A program made the position numbers and the translations under genes. The notes under the pieces are model-generated. The model was given only the letters and a program-made list of their open reading frames with translations, had not been told where the DNA came from and made no database searches. A stretch of 64,000 bases of DNA from Chrysomallon squamiferum (Eukaryota; Mollusca; Gastropoda; Neomphalida; Peltospiridae). Below, piece after piece: positions 1-13,200 of the stretch. Where the stretch lies: positions 18,187,698 to 18,251,697 of the forward strand of contig CM022670.1 in the NCBI GenBank assembly GCA_012295275.1, read 5' to 3'. Position 1 is the first letter of the stretch, and every line of letters starts with the position of its first letter.

Positions 1-280
1 ATGTTTGGAGCATCACATTATTTTTGTTTAAATTAAAAAAATTAAAAATAAAAGAACAAATTAAGGTTAAAATGCCATCTCATCATGAAAGAAGGAAACA
101 TTAATTATGTTAATTACATTAAATACAAATCTATAATTGTTGTATTTTACTATTACAATTACTATTATCATTATTAATAATAAATAAGTGTATAATAAAT
201 TATTACTTCTGTTTAAATACTAAATTGTTTCTATGCAGATTCCTAGACATTAATATAAAATTATCTCACTGCTTACTCAC

Positions 281-953
281 CTGGGACACAGTTACAAAAA
301 AACTGACCAGCTCTCAGTGGTGTACATACTCCATACATACATGGATTTGGTTCACAGACAGCGGGATCAACAACTAAACAGAAAATTATTCCACATTCAG
401 TTTAACCATTTTTGTTTATTTGATAGCTTGTTGTTGTTTTTTTGAGGTTGTCTTTTTATTTTATTTTGTCACACCAATAACCCTCCCTCCCTCAAAAAAA
501 TAAAATAATAATAATAATAAAAAAAGTAAAAACAAAAGAGTTAAATTACATTAGATTTAGATTACCAGAGATTTCTTTAGACATTCAATCTTTATACATG
601 CTTACCAAAAGTATAAAATCAATTAAAACATCAAGGAAATGTGAGTTAACATAGTACTGATAAAGAATCTGTTCTATAACTATGTCATCATCATGAAAAT
701 GTGAAATTTAAAAACCTCAGTTGAGTGTTAGTGTCAGGTGAATCTAACACATACTACAACAAAAACACAGATACACAAAACAGTTATATCTAGCTGTATA
801 ACCAAAGCAGTAAACAATGACAATACAATTGCAGTTGTTAATAAAACAACAACAGGAAAACTAAAGATATAATTTTAGTATTTTCAAACATTCAGCCTGC
901 AATGTTGTTTTGCAAATAAATATTTTAATATAATAGATTTATTAATACATGTA

Positions 954-1006
<53 letters not shown>

Positions 1007-2793
1007 GTGTGTTAGCATGTGTGTGTGTGATGTGTGAACAAATATAAACTGAAGCAGTGCAAGCAGTATTATTAGGATGCAAACCTTTTAAAAGCATGCA
1101 TAAAATCATACAACTACTGCAATCAACTGTTATAACAAGTTACACTTCATGACTATAATTATTTATACCAACCCCAGTGAATAATTTAAAAATGTTTTTG
1201 ATCATGTCTTACTTCCTGGCACTCAAACCTATTTAAATTAAAAATGGAACTATTTTAATGGCACTTTATTTTTTATAATTAGTAAATTGTAAAAAAGTAT
1301 GATTTCATCACAGTTGTCTTTGAATCATAAAGAATGGTGCATGTACTCAATTACAGAATCCTCAGTTAAGTTATCCAAATTTGTTTTGTTTTTGTTTTTT
1401 AATAAAAATACACTAATTTTTACTATTTCTGGACATCAGAAAAGAAAAAGAACAGATTTAATAACTAGTCAAAAGACATAATGTTGGAAAAACTTGTACT
1501 CCTAAAGAACAACAGTAAGAAATGACAGTTGATAAGATACACATCAATTTCAATTAAATTAAAATACAAAAACAGAATTAGATCTATTCCATAGTTCAGT
1601 TCACTTTCCACTCTGTAACGTATTCTAATGTGCTGATGTTAAGTAAAACTGGTGTATATGAGACATACCAAGAGAAGGAATGCTGGTATTAACAGGTGAG
1701 AGGGTAGTAGTTGACTCATGCAGTGTAGTGCTGGACTTGGGCAGTGCCGTTTCGCACCTGAAGCCAGTGAAGTCTGGTTTACAGACACAGAGTGTGTAGG
1801 CCACGGTGATATTTGCTTTAGCTGGCACGCCATAGCATGTACCACCATTCAAACATGGTTTTGTTTCACATGGATCAGCTGCAATAAAATGCTTGTCATA
1901 AAATACTTTCATGCATGTGAAAAAAGATTTTTAAAGGAAAAAGGATTATATACGATCTTTTCAAGATAAGAAAACAAAAGTATTTTTGGATTAAGTTGAT
2001 TTTTAACTACATACATGAATTCATATATAATAAAGGTTACATTTTATATGTGAAAGCAGTGCAAATTATAATTTTTTCTGATAAAAAAAAAGTGGTCAAA
2101 TTTATTACAGTGACAGTAGTAATAAGGAAAATAGCACAATATCTAAATAAACATAACTATGACAATAAATATAAACATAAAGATAATAATAACTATTATT
2201 CATGTTGTTGTTGTTGTTGTTACTGTGTTATTGTTATTATTATTATTATCATTATTTTATAGACAAATGAATATATATTAAAATAAATAATTAAAAATGT
2301 AAGACATTTTTGAGCATACTATTGTGACAGGTGGCATTTGACTCATCCTTCCCATCTGGACAGTCAGATTCCCCATCACACACCCAGCTTGCTAGAATAC
2401 ACTTGTCAGGATTGTCCGGTGTGCCACAGAATGTCAGATAGAAAGGATTTACAAAATCTGGGCATCTGTCGATAATGGCTAAAACAAAAATATATTTTTT
2501 TCTCTTTTTTAATTTCACCACACATTTTACAGTATAATTATTATACTAAAATAATACAACAAAATATAAAAATAAAGTAATATGTTAAAAGACAAAAATA
2601 AATTATTTTAGTTATGAATTAACTTAAACTTAGCACAGACCAGCATGATTACAAAATAAATCAAGTATTATTTTAATTTAAAACGTTTGGAGAAAAAAAA
2701 AAAATAAATAACAATCTTACGTTTTGGTGACTGCTGTGCAAATATAGACGTACATGTTCCAAATGTAAATAATACAATCAACCAAAAGGCCAT
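281..2793 (-). CDS. Secreted LDLa/EGF-domain protein, 5' part (continues past left edge)
   Basis: Four coding exons are visible on the minus strand: 2721-2793, 2320-2478, 1669-1878 and 281-373, each with GT/AG borders. Exon 1 starts at ATG 2793 and encodes a signal peptide of about 20 residues ([19 protein letters not shown]). Exon 2 encodes one LDL-receptor class A repeat with the [14 protein letters not shown] calcium-site core. Exon 3 encodes a six-cysteine EGF repeat ([14 protein letters not shown], then [12 protein letters not shown]) followed by a Ser/Thr-rich linker that could carry O-glycans. Exon 4 begins a second EGF repeat ([15 protein letters not shown]). All visible introns are phase 1, the pattern of shuffled extracellular modules, so the junctions stay in frame. 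The donor at 280 shows that more exons lie beyond base 1. The protein should be secreted or the ectodomain of a membrane protein. The exact family cannot be fixed from this N-terminal part. Confidence 0.85.
956..1002. repeat. (TG)n microsatellite in LDLa/EGF gene intron
   Basis: A TG array of about 47 bases lies in the 1.3 kb intron between the two EGF exons, followed by a shorter TG run near 1017-1029. Confidence 0.9.
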
Positions 2794-4240
2794 GTTCTTT
2801 CCCTGTACTCCTTTGTTTATAATCTACTGCATATTTCAATATTTTACTATTCTGAAACAGCAGTGGAACAGGTCTATACAGCTCTATACAACTAAAAAGA
2901 AATAATAAAATAATGATTAAGTCATTAACAAAGATTTTTTCTTATGTACAATACATGAACAATAATTTGCGATACTTAATTGTATTATTTGCTGATTATT
3001 TTTCTTTTTAATAGGAACGTGCAAACTGCTTACTATTTAGAATATTGCATATATTACCTTTCTAAATTATTATTTCAAATATTTCAATTATTTAAACTAG
3101 CAGTTGAACGATTCGTAGCAAAATATTCCTCACAGAACTTACATCTAAACAGCAAAATTACTATTTATTTCATTTTGCCAATTTTGTAAGTTGCGGTACT
3201 GTGACAGCACAACAGTGTTAATGGTAAGCCATATCGACTCAAGTACCATGGAGTAAATACGCTGTATACACTGTGATTATCACTATGTGAGTTGAGTGAC
3301 TCGAATGAGTAATCATGTAATGTACAACATAATGTTCAGCCAATAAATTAGCAAAGGAGATAACAAAAGAGTTTTAGGCATTCCGATTACCAAAATATGA
3401 AATAATTTTATTACCTTGGTCAAAGCTGAAGGCAGCAAGATAACAAAAATTTAACACTAGAGCAAATTGCCTGCATAGTTTTTATTTTATTCAAGACTTC
3501 ATAAAAAATGCAATACAGTACTTCTGTGTGGTTCATAAATTTGGTTTTATTACGTAGAAGAGTTCTAACAAGAGAAAAAGAGAGAAAAAAAAGTGTTATC
3601 GACATTAAGGTGCGATTTTCACATGGTTTGTTGATTGTTTTCTGTGAATATTTGGATAATTTTGTATTGACACCGCTGTTTGTTGAACATATTTTTATTT
3701 ATTTATTATTATTTTTTTAAATACTTACATGGAACTATCGGAACTCCTTTACCTTTAGCTTTAGAATCAACAAATGAAAGCAAAGGTGAAAACACGTTTT
3801 CAGGTTTTGGTAAGTTTGTCAACTTAAGTTAATGAATTCTGACAGACTTTTGGTGAAAGCAAAACTGCAAAAATATTTTAGCGATTAAATTATGTTTACA
3901 AATTAGCATTTATTTTTAATTGGTAATATCTTTAAGACTGTTAAGTTTAATAGAATTACCATATTTATACCAGTATCATGAGTATGTCATGTTTACTAAA
4001 TGAAATGTAAAATTTTAAGGGTCTAAATCACACGCTTCAGTCAGAAAACTAATTATATTAAATGAAACATTTCAAATTAATATAATAGTGTAAGTATTCC
4101 ACTTAAATATATAGAGTTAGTATTCTTTTTTTCTTTATTTAAATTGTAAAAAAAAAAAAAATGGATAAAAGTTTATTATATTTCTTGCACTTGTTTTTTT
4201 TTAAATATATATTATTTCTATTCTTCTTCTTTTTCTTCTT

Positions 4241-4300
<60 letters not shown>

Positions 4301-4353
4301 TTTTTTTATATATATATATGTTTGTAAATGGTTATGGTGTGTTATTTTTTCAG
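2794..4353. other. Head-to-head intergenic region, LDLa/EGF gene and ATPAF1
   Basis: This stretch separates two divergently transcribed genes and must hold both promoters. No long ORF or clear TATA box stands out. A possible untranslated ATPAF1 exon ends at 3809, where a strong donor reads G|GTAAGT, and the coding exon follows an acceptor at about 4352-4353. That putative leader contains a short upstream ORF starting at 3729 (MELSELLYL then stop). Near the right end are a (TTC)n tract at about 4220-4269 and an (ATT)n tract at 4271-4300, just before the coding-exon acceptor. Confidence 0.5.
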
Positions 4354-4367
4354 GAATATCAATAATT

Positions 4368-7300
4368 ATGTTTCCACATCTGAAGACTGTTCTACAACTC
4401 TGTGCCCAATGCCAAAGAAAAATGTTCCAGAGCACAGTAAAATACAGTACTTTCCAAACCACTTGTTATCAGAGACTTTTGAAACATTACTATGAGAATA
4501 TTTTTGCAAGACAAATCTTTAAAATCCAAAAATTTTCTTCTGGGTATTCACTACAGAAAGAGGAATCAAGTAAAGCTGATGATGTAGAAGTCAGTATTGA
4601 AAAAAATCCATATTTTATAAAATACAAAAACCAGTTACAACAGCTAAAAAGGTATTTTTACAGTGAACATATATGTATACATGCTTTAAAGTTATTCTGT
4701 TTTTAACAATTTATATCTTTTTTCAGTAAAAGCTACATAAAATCCTAATATGGTTTAGTGATTAATGAAAAAAACAAACAGAACAAAACATTTGTTAATA
4801 TTTGTATTTTATAAATTATCGAAATTTAGTGACATTTGGCAGCATAAAACTTCAATTTAAAAAAAATATATATATATACTCTGGTATCTCGACTTACGAG
4901 TTCAATTCGTTTCGTGACCGAGCTCGTATCTCAATTTGCTTATATATCAAATCAATTTTCCCAACTGAAATTAATTGAAATACCATTAATTTGTCCCAGC
5001 CCCCATGGCCAGAAAAAAGAAATTTGGCAAAATACTGCACAAAGTACGAGAACAACACAACAGAGATGCTTCCATGGCAAGGTAACCATGTGAAGTAAAC
5101 AAGTGAGACTTGGCATGCAGGCTAGATGTTATGTTGTTCATATGTATCTGAAGCTCACTCATAACTCGTATTTTGGCTCGCAACTCAAAGCACAAAATTG
5201 CCTGCCTAACTGCTCGTAACTTGAAAAATTAATAAGTTGGGGCACTTGTAAGTTGAGGTTCCACTGTAGATATATATATTTATATTTATCTTTTTAAATT
5301 TGATGTCACAATACTCAAAAATATGAACAGTTATTTACTGTATATTGTTTGAATGTAATTTTATAACAAAGTTTTTTTATTATTGGTTGTTTCAATTTTT
5401 CCAGCATGTCTCCTGAACTGTATGAAGAAAAACTTAAACTGTTAAAGCAACAATTAAAACCAAAAGCCTCTCAAGAATCTGTGAAAGAAACAGAAACTGA
5501 AAAAACAGCCACTGATAAAAATAAAAGGATGATTAAAACTGGAAGGATGAAACCTAAGGTTTGCTTACCGTATATACTTGTGTACAAGGCGACCTTATGT
5601 ATAAGTCAATGTGTATTTTGAGACCAATAATTGAGTCATTTTAGGTATTACTTGTGTATAAGTCGACTGTAGATTCCAGGCACCGTCACTATTTTTAGAC
5701 CAGTGTGACAGTGCCATGAAGGCCTACATTGTACGCCTACTGTAACATAACTTGCACGAACATACCATAATAATGTAAATGCGTGTATTACACGAGCTAT
5801 AGCCTAAATGTATCATAAATAGTATCTCTTGTTTTGATTTGTCGGTAGTGGATATTAATGATGATTGCAATATTATTTCACCAAATTCTTTACAATTACA
5901 CAAGTGAGTTTTGTTTATGAAATTAGGACCGATATTTAGTGCAATTTGGCAGAGAAGTCTGCATTCCTAGATCATTGCAAGACGCCGTAAGGCATAACGC
6001 CGTACTGATGGTTTTCTCACTTTAAAATGTATTTTTATGTCATTAAACGGAAGAATATCATGTTTTACATTCATATTTGGTTTTGTTATTTAATTTTTCA
6101 AAATTTTTTATACGATAAAATTATATTTTTGAAAAGCTGAAAGACTGCGATTATTTTAGATGCATCCCGTAGCAAAAAATAGTCAAAATGGTGACTCTTC
6201 AGCAACAGCTACAAAAGCATTACCTATGTATAAGTCGACCCCCAAAATATTACCTTAATATAGTCTCCCAAAAGTTCAACTTATACACAAGTATATACAG
6301 TATTTATTTTAATGCATAGTTAATTATATGTCCAGCAACAAGTTAGTTCACAGTTTATATTTTATCTCCATTTTTCACTGGCATTTTTGGACATTAGTGA
6401 TAATTGTGTGAACTGGAGTAATTTTTCATTACTGAAAGTTTTAAGTCAAACTTTTGATTATATGATTTTTATTATAAAATGTTATTATTGTTTATAATGT
6501 TTTTATTATAGTTATCATTTGTATTTATTTTATTTTATTTTACTTTTTCCTAAAGTTGCTCAGTTTATTTAATATCATAATAAAGTAAAAATAAGAAAAG
6601 GTAATTATATGTAAAAGCAGTACATTTGAATTGGTGTGCATAAAATAACTAATGTATTAATGCATGCTAGTTTGTTAGTGGATCTCAAATGTTTGTATTT
6701 ATTTATGTATAAGAACCACATATTCTTAACAGCTTCTTAACAATATCCCTTGAGATTCCATTAATTAATTTATTTATTTTGTTATTACTATTATTATTTT
6801 ATTTCATTTTATTTTTATAATTTATGTTTTCATTACATTTATCACAGACACTTGATGGTGTTATGAAAATTGAACTAGTGAAAGATAAATCAGCTGAAGA
6901 GATCGAACAGGTAAATATGATTTTCAACTTTTTTTTGGTTTCTATATGGGATTGTGTGTTTTAGTTGTTATTATTTTTTTAACACAAATAAATTTTTCTG
7001 TTATGATTTTATAAACAGTAGCAGAAAAACAGTTATTCATGCACTGAAGATTATTTTATTCCAGAGGGTTATTGAAGTATTGAAGAGGTATCCAAGCACA
7101 ATTCTGACAATTACATAAAACATTTTTTCACACGCAATGTCAAATGGTTGCTAATTATATTCTTATATTTCCCTTCCTTATTGTTTCTTAGTGAGTGCAG
7201 AATATTTCTTTTTTTAATATTGCAAATTACATCTTTTGTAACAAACAAAAAAAATGTATTTGAGTCAAGAGCAGTGCTTATAACATTATTATTTATTTTA

Positions 7301-9483
7301 ATTTATTTTAATTTATTTTAATTTTTTGTTTTAGTTATGGAAAGAATATCACAAAAAAAAAGACTGTGTATATGCTGTTTTAAAGGTATTGTTTATTCTG
7401 ATACATCTGTGTGTATGGTATGGTATGGTATGGTATGGTGTATATTATGATGTACATACGTAAACCAGGCCAACATAAGCCATGGTTCAATACTGCATTG
7501 GAGTCTGTATGCAAAATTATTAAAACTGGTATTGAAAATAATTTTAAATATGTATTAAAAAAAATAGCATCAGCATTTTCCAGTATTAATGTGAATAAAA
7601 ATAATTCTTGATTGCTGAAATAAAATAACAAAACTTGATTATTTCGTGGTGTTTATATTTTTGTATATAAATGAATTTGTAATTTTGTAATTTTAACAGG
7701 ATGATGATTATTGGGATCTTATTACAAAGGCAGAACTTGCTCCCATGGTAAGTTTCTTAATGGTTATGTTAATGCTGTAAATTATAATTCTTACCTGTGA
7801 TAGGCAATATATATAAATTAATATGTATTTATCTATTTTGTTTGTGTGTGTGTTTGTGTTTATTTATAATCTTTTCTATTTATACTAAATTTTCTGTATT
7901 TAAATAAATGCTTGATTATGTAGGATGTAAAACCTCCATTTTAATACTATCATTTTCATTTATTTCTAATAATACTTTTTAAATAGACAGATCTGCTCCT
8001 TTCAGCCTGAGCCAATATTTACTACAAATCTTTAAAATTTTGAAAAATAATATTAAGGAAAAGTTATTTTAACTTTTTGTAACTAAAATGTTAAAAGATG
8101 TATAAACATACATATGGAGTAATTAAATATTGTAATGTATGTACCATTTCTACTCAGTTTGCATACCCGCTACCCAGGGATAATGGATATGAATTTATGC
8201 TGTCACAAATAGATGGAAATGAGGTTTATTTTACATCACTGGCATTGTATCAGGTATGACTTTTAATTCTTTATTTTTTTCCTCCACTATTTTTAAATAA
8301 CATACAAACCCACATATTATTGCAAAATAGGTGTGTATTCATGTATGCATGTACTGCATTGACTAAATTACCAATAGTTTCTGTGTTTGAACCACTAGTT
8401 TATTAAATTCTGTATCTGTAGCTTCAGCAATAATCAGTGTGAATAGTTCACAGAGACCTACTCTCATGTGTTATTAAACAATCCTGTTTAGTAACTAACT
8501 GTGTGGACGTATTGTTAAACCACTAGTTATTAATTTTATTTTTGAAGAATAAGATCATAAATATATAATTTATTATATTGTAATGGAATATATATTTTTC
8601 AATGCCTTCAATATTTTTTTGTCTTATATTTTCAGAAATTGAAGGAAAGTGCACAACCCTGTCTGACACTGACTCATTATACTGAATTTCTGAAAGATAA
8701 AGGTCTGTAGTTTAATTTTAACTGTTCAAAATAACTGCATGTGAATTCACTGTAACATTAATGTTAGAAGCATGCCAGTTTAGATTTTTCTAGAGGAAAA
8801 TAAAAACGAAACATTGATGAGTTTGTTAGTGTGTTTTAAGCAGTGGTATTTATTATAAATATATTTGTAATAATTTTGTAATAATATGAAATAATATTTA
8901 TTGATGTTTAACTGAAAAAACATTTAATGCCATAAATACCTAATAATGTCATTTTATTTTAAAATGTTTTTTATAGGTATTGTTCTGATGAATGGACATT
9001 ATGATAGTAATATTTTAGTAAGTTGTTTTTGTCTGTAAAAATAATATTCTTATTAAACAGTAACAATATTTTTACCATGTTTTCGATCACAAGATATGTT
9101 TGTGGGTTTATTTATAACTGTTATGTGTACGAAACTTTAAATTTAGACATTTGTTTAATTTATATAGTATATAAAAGTGTTTGTTTTATACCCACTACCC
9201 AATCTGATAGAATTGTTTTGTCTATATCCATCTTCCAGATCTGTTTCAAGTAATAGTTTCAACACTTCAATCAATTTTATTACAGCTTAAGTTATTTTAA
9301 ATTCGATACATTTGTTTTCAGAAGCTGCATGAAGCTTTAAGTCTTGTAAACCAGATGACTCTGTATTATGGACGAGGTGCAGTGAAATTCAATTTGGTTC
9401 GACAGTTCAATCTCACACCAGAGAGTTTCAACTACCAAGACTTGATAGAGAACCTTCAAAATATTCAACTTATGAAATCATAG
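4368..9483 (+). CDS. ATPAF1: ATP synthase mitochondrial F1 complex assembly factor 1
   Basis: Nine coding exons join in frame: 4368-4651, 5405-5558, 6848-6910, 7335-7385, 7700-7747, 8158-8253, 8636-8702, 8977-9017 and 9322-9483. They give 321 residues, close to the usual animal length of about 330. The family (yeast Atp11) is a mitochondrial matrix chaperone that binds unassembled F1 beta subunits. The first 60 or so residues are basic and lack acidic residues until the middle, as expected for a targeting peptide. Family landmarks are TLDGVMKIELVKDKSAEEI (exon 3), LWKEYHKKKDCVYAVLK (exon 4), FAYPLPRDNGYEFMLSQ (exon 6), LTLTHYTEFLKDKGIVLMNG (exons 7-8) and FNLTPESFNYQDLIENLQ near the end. A poly(A) signal AATAAA lies at 9647. 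Introns 1 and 2 each hold a MITE. Confidence 0.95.
4879..5266. mobile_element. Mariner-type MITE in ATPAF1 intron 1
   Basis: The left end reads CTCTGGTATCTCGACTTACG and the right end, on the reverse strand, reads CAGTGGAACCTCAACTTAC. These are imperfect terminal inverted repeats of about 20 bases. A TA dinucleotide flanks each end (4877-4878 and 5267-5268), as expected for Tc1/mariner insertions. There is no transposase ORF in the 388 bases, so the element is non-autonomous. Inner segments also repeat the terminal theme, for example ACTCGTATTTTGGCTCG near 5163. Confidence 0.75.
5568..6300. mobile_element. Mariner-type MITE in ATPAF1 intron 2
   Basis: The left end CCGTATATACTTGTGTACAA and the reversed right end CTGTATATACTTGTGTATAA are near-perfect terminal inverted repeats, flanked by TA at 5566-5567 and 6301-6302. 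The element is about 733 bases and carries no transposase ORF. Copies of TGTATAAGTCGA recur near both ends (about 5654 and 6230) as subterminal repeats. It sits only nine bases inside the donor of ATPAF1 intron 2. Confidence 0.8.
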
Positions 9484-9660
9484 TAATAAATATTTGTAGG
9501 AATCATCTGAAGAAAACACTTTTAACTTTAGTTTTTTGATTAGTGGATTTCACGTTTGTATTTTTTTTTTTACCTTGGTTTCATTTAGGAATAGCTGAAA
9601 AGATACACAATGTCTGTTTATTTTTATATAAAATCAAAATAGTTAAAATAAAATAGTAAT

Positions 9661-10045
9661 ACTTTCATTAAATAAAATATTCATAAAAAACAACCATTAA
9701 TGTTTTTTTTTATGTTTTACAACAATGTTTTACAACCATGAATCACAACTCATAAAAACATAAATATTTTTAACATTTATTTGAAATAAATTCACAACAA
9801 TTCTGAACTCTTAAATTATAGTAATTTAAAATCCAGTCCTTCCAACAATAATAATAATCATATATTTTCATTAAATAAAATATTCACAGAAACCTACCAT
9901 TAACGTTTTTTATGCTTTACAACCATGAAGCACAACTCATAAAAACAAGTTTAATAACATTTATTTGAAATAAATTGACAACAATTCAGAATTCTTGAAT
10001 TATAGTAATTTAGAATTTAGTCCTTCCAATAGTAATAATAATAAT
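9661..10045. repeat. Diverged two-copy tandem repeat between convergent genes
   Basis: A segment of about 190 bases beginning TTCATTAAATAAAATATTCA near 9664 recurs about 203 bases downstream, at about 9867. Shared landmarks include GTTTTACAACCATGAA/GCTTTACAACCATGAA, CACAACTCATAAAAACA and TTATAGTAATTTA. The copies differ by substitutions and small indels, so the duplication is not recent. It fills most of the 776-base gap between the ATPAF1 stop (9483) and the PITHD1 stop (10260). It probably supplies 3' UTR sequence to one or both genes; a reverse-strand AATAAA lies at 9960-9965. Confidence 0.8.
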
Positions 10046-10259
10046 AATAATGAAAGTAACAACATTAGTGTCAGAAGAAAGAAGATAATCAAGATACATG
10101 CTTATGATCTTAATACAAAATCCAGTTATGAAAATAGCACTTGATGATATATCACAAAATTGCACCACGTTATTGTTATACCACTAAAAATGATTAATCA
10201 ACTGATAGACAAACAAATACTGGTATAACAGTGATTTTGCTGTGTTCTTGTTTGTTTTT

Positions 10260-13200
10260 TTACTTGATGATGTGGCCAACACCGTCCAATATGTTTGTTT
10301 TGTGGTCAGCAAGGTTAGCCCGAGCTTCATAAGCACAAATGGTTACTTCGTGTCGATGGGCCTGAAATTAAAATATTAATTATTATAATTTTATAACAGA
10401 ATTTTCAGTTAATACAATTAAATAAAGAAGGATAATGTAAAGAAATTTTGTAACACAAAAATGCTCACAAAACATACTGTGAGTACTGACTTCATAAAAT
10501 TTACATTTTCTCTTAACATGTCAACTTCTTTAAATACAGGTATGTTACAACCTGTTTTGGAATAACCTAAATACTTTTACAGAAATGAAACAAAAGTTTA
10601 TCAGTAATGTGATATAATATATATTTCACAAATATTACAATTAATTGCCAGTATCTGAATGTTAATAAATGTATTTAGTAAATTTTATTTTTCAATATTA
10701 TTTTCAGTAAGAATAAAGAAAACAGACGGCAAATCTCTTATCATTTATACTGCTTGAAGATATTTAACCTGATGTGAGGTATCTGGACCAGCAGACAGTT
10801 CAGAAATTAATTAAACTGGTCAATGACAAAAGAAGAAGAAAACAGAACTGGACAATTATCTGAAACAACCTCTGATGACTTCACATAATTTCACTATTTA
10901 ACTGTATCTATTTAACTATTTACGACAGTACAAGTAAATAATAATGAATGCTTTATAATATATGAATCTACCTCCATGAAATCTCCTCTTAGACCTATGT
11001 AGTAAACAAGAGTGCTGTCATTGCCAAAGTTTCCAGGAAAATATATGGATAGGTGTTCAACATTGTTGAATCTGGCAACTCTGAAAAGATAATAATAATG
11101 TCGAAAGAAAAATTTAAACTTTTATTATAATCTGTTTGCCTAAATCATTCTTTCAATAACAAAACAATTAGCTTTTATTGTTAATAACATAATACAATTG
11201 CAATCATTGTTTTTAATTTTATTACAAAAACCTTTCTGTCTTGACATATTTTCTTAAAACTTTTCAACATTATTTAAGTTTTATTTATTGTATTTATTTT
11301 TATTACTTGATTAGCCTGAAAACAGGTTATAGTAAAAAAAAAAGTAAAATAGAAATGGTTCTATTGCAAACATTATCCATCCTAAATGCTGAAGAATATA
11401 CCAGTCATGGCTGTAATTTCAAAAATAAAGAATATAAATGGCTAGAACAGGATTTTGTGTTTTTCACATTGGAGCTTCTGGGTGTCTTAGGCAGCCCTGA
11501 GACCCCTCACCAAACTGTTTTGGAGCGGGGGCTCCATGATCAAGTGTTTTTGCCTATCTCAAAAAGAGTCTAGTTACAGCCATGCCAGTAATAACAGTTT
11601 ATGCTAGTACAACATACTTTGTGGAATATTCTAACATTCCTTGTGGGTCAGGAAACAATTCAAATTCTTGTTCTGGCTCCATCCCAACATCATCAAATGA
11701 CATATTTGGTTTGTTTTTAAATCTGAAATAATTTCATGACAATTTAATGTCTTTATTTAAAATGGTACAATATGAATTTTCCAGTGCTAAAACAATGCTG
11801 AAGATATTATTTATTTTCTTTTATTTATCATATCTGAAACAAAGCAACAATTTTAAATATTTATTGAAGTAAGTAAAGCCTTAAGATATTTTACAATTGT
11901 TATTGTTATTCACTAGTTAACAGAGAAAATTGTTGTAGGGTTCATTTTTCTCATTAAAAAATGTATGTTTTCATAATAAAATAATACTGACTATTATTTG
12001 AAGCATTTTGGACAGATGCTTAGCCTTTTCTAATATTTTGAAATGACATAAAACAGCTAAATTTTAGTGAGAGTTACGAAATCAGCTTACAACTTCATTC
12101 GTGATGGGTGACTATCATCTTGACCGCCAATGATTATTACACCTTTCAGTTTTACAACTCCAGTAAAGCTAAAACAGTGAGTAATAATGCATTATTAAGA
12201 TTTACCAGTACTTCTGAAATATTAAGTTTTATTTTCAAAGCTTAACAAACTGTAATCAATTATAAAGTTTGAGAAAAAAATGCTTTAAAAATAGATAGAT
12301 GTTTCTTTCAGTGAAGCAGAATTTACCACATTTCCCTTTTATTAGATTTGTTAAAATAAAGGTTAAGAAAAAGTATTTAAACTAATCCAGTATTAAAAGA
12401 TATATGAACATACATACGGAATATTAAAAAGTAACTCTTCATCAGCATCACTTTCAACAAACTGAAAAATATGTGTGTCCTATTCTGTTAAAAGTATTAT
12501 TATTAAAACAATTTCAACATTATTCTACTTTTAAGATTTATGTTAATTAAAAATGTTATTTCATTATTTGAATCAGAAAGAGTGGCAGACAAAGTTACAT
12601 TTTATTATATTTGCCAATAATATGTAAACTTGCAGTTTAGACATGACCAGTTCATCAAAATATAATTTTTGTCTCTTTAGTAAAATAACTTACTTGCATT
12701 TTCTGGTGATTTTTGAAGTAAATATAATTTTGTTATCATTCATTACTCAATAACATCAGACAGCTAACTTCTAATTAATACTGCACATGGTGGAGTCAAA
12801 GACTCAAAATGTAAATGTAATTTGTATATGAAGAAAACCCTACTTATTTAAGTATTTTGGATCTTAAATGAAAAGCAGTACTTAAAATACAAAGGGATAT
12901 ATCTGTAAACTGTTTTCTGTTTATTTGCTCTTGTAAACATTTAACAACCTAGTTTTGTAAAGACTAGAAAGTAATTAATTTTTGTATAATTATATAACAC
13001 AAATGGATCCAACATTAATGCCTTAGTATCAAAATTATTCAGAATTGAATCCAACAGCAGAATATTTTGACGACCATGTAGAAAATGTATTCTAGTGAAA
13101 AGAAAAAAACAAACAAAAACATGCTGCAGGAAATGTGAGAAATAATATTAACATCAATTATCTTGATGAACACATTATTGACAAAAGCAGTGCTTCTCAG

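Noticed and set aside
1718-1969. Plus-strand 83-codon ORF opposite the EGF exon
   Set aside because: Antisense shadow of the EGF-coding exon on the minus strand.
4161-4706. 181-codon ORF with a Phe/Leu-rich start before ATPAF1
   Set aside because: Its first 65 codons translate the (TTC)n/(ATT)n repeats upstream of the splice acceptor; the supported start is 4368.
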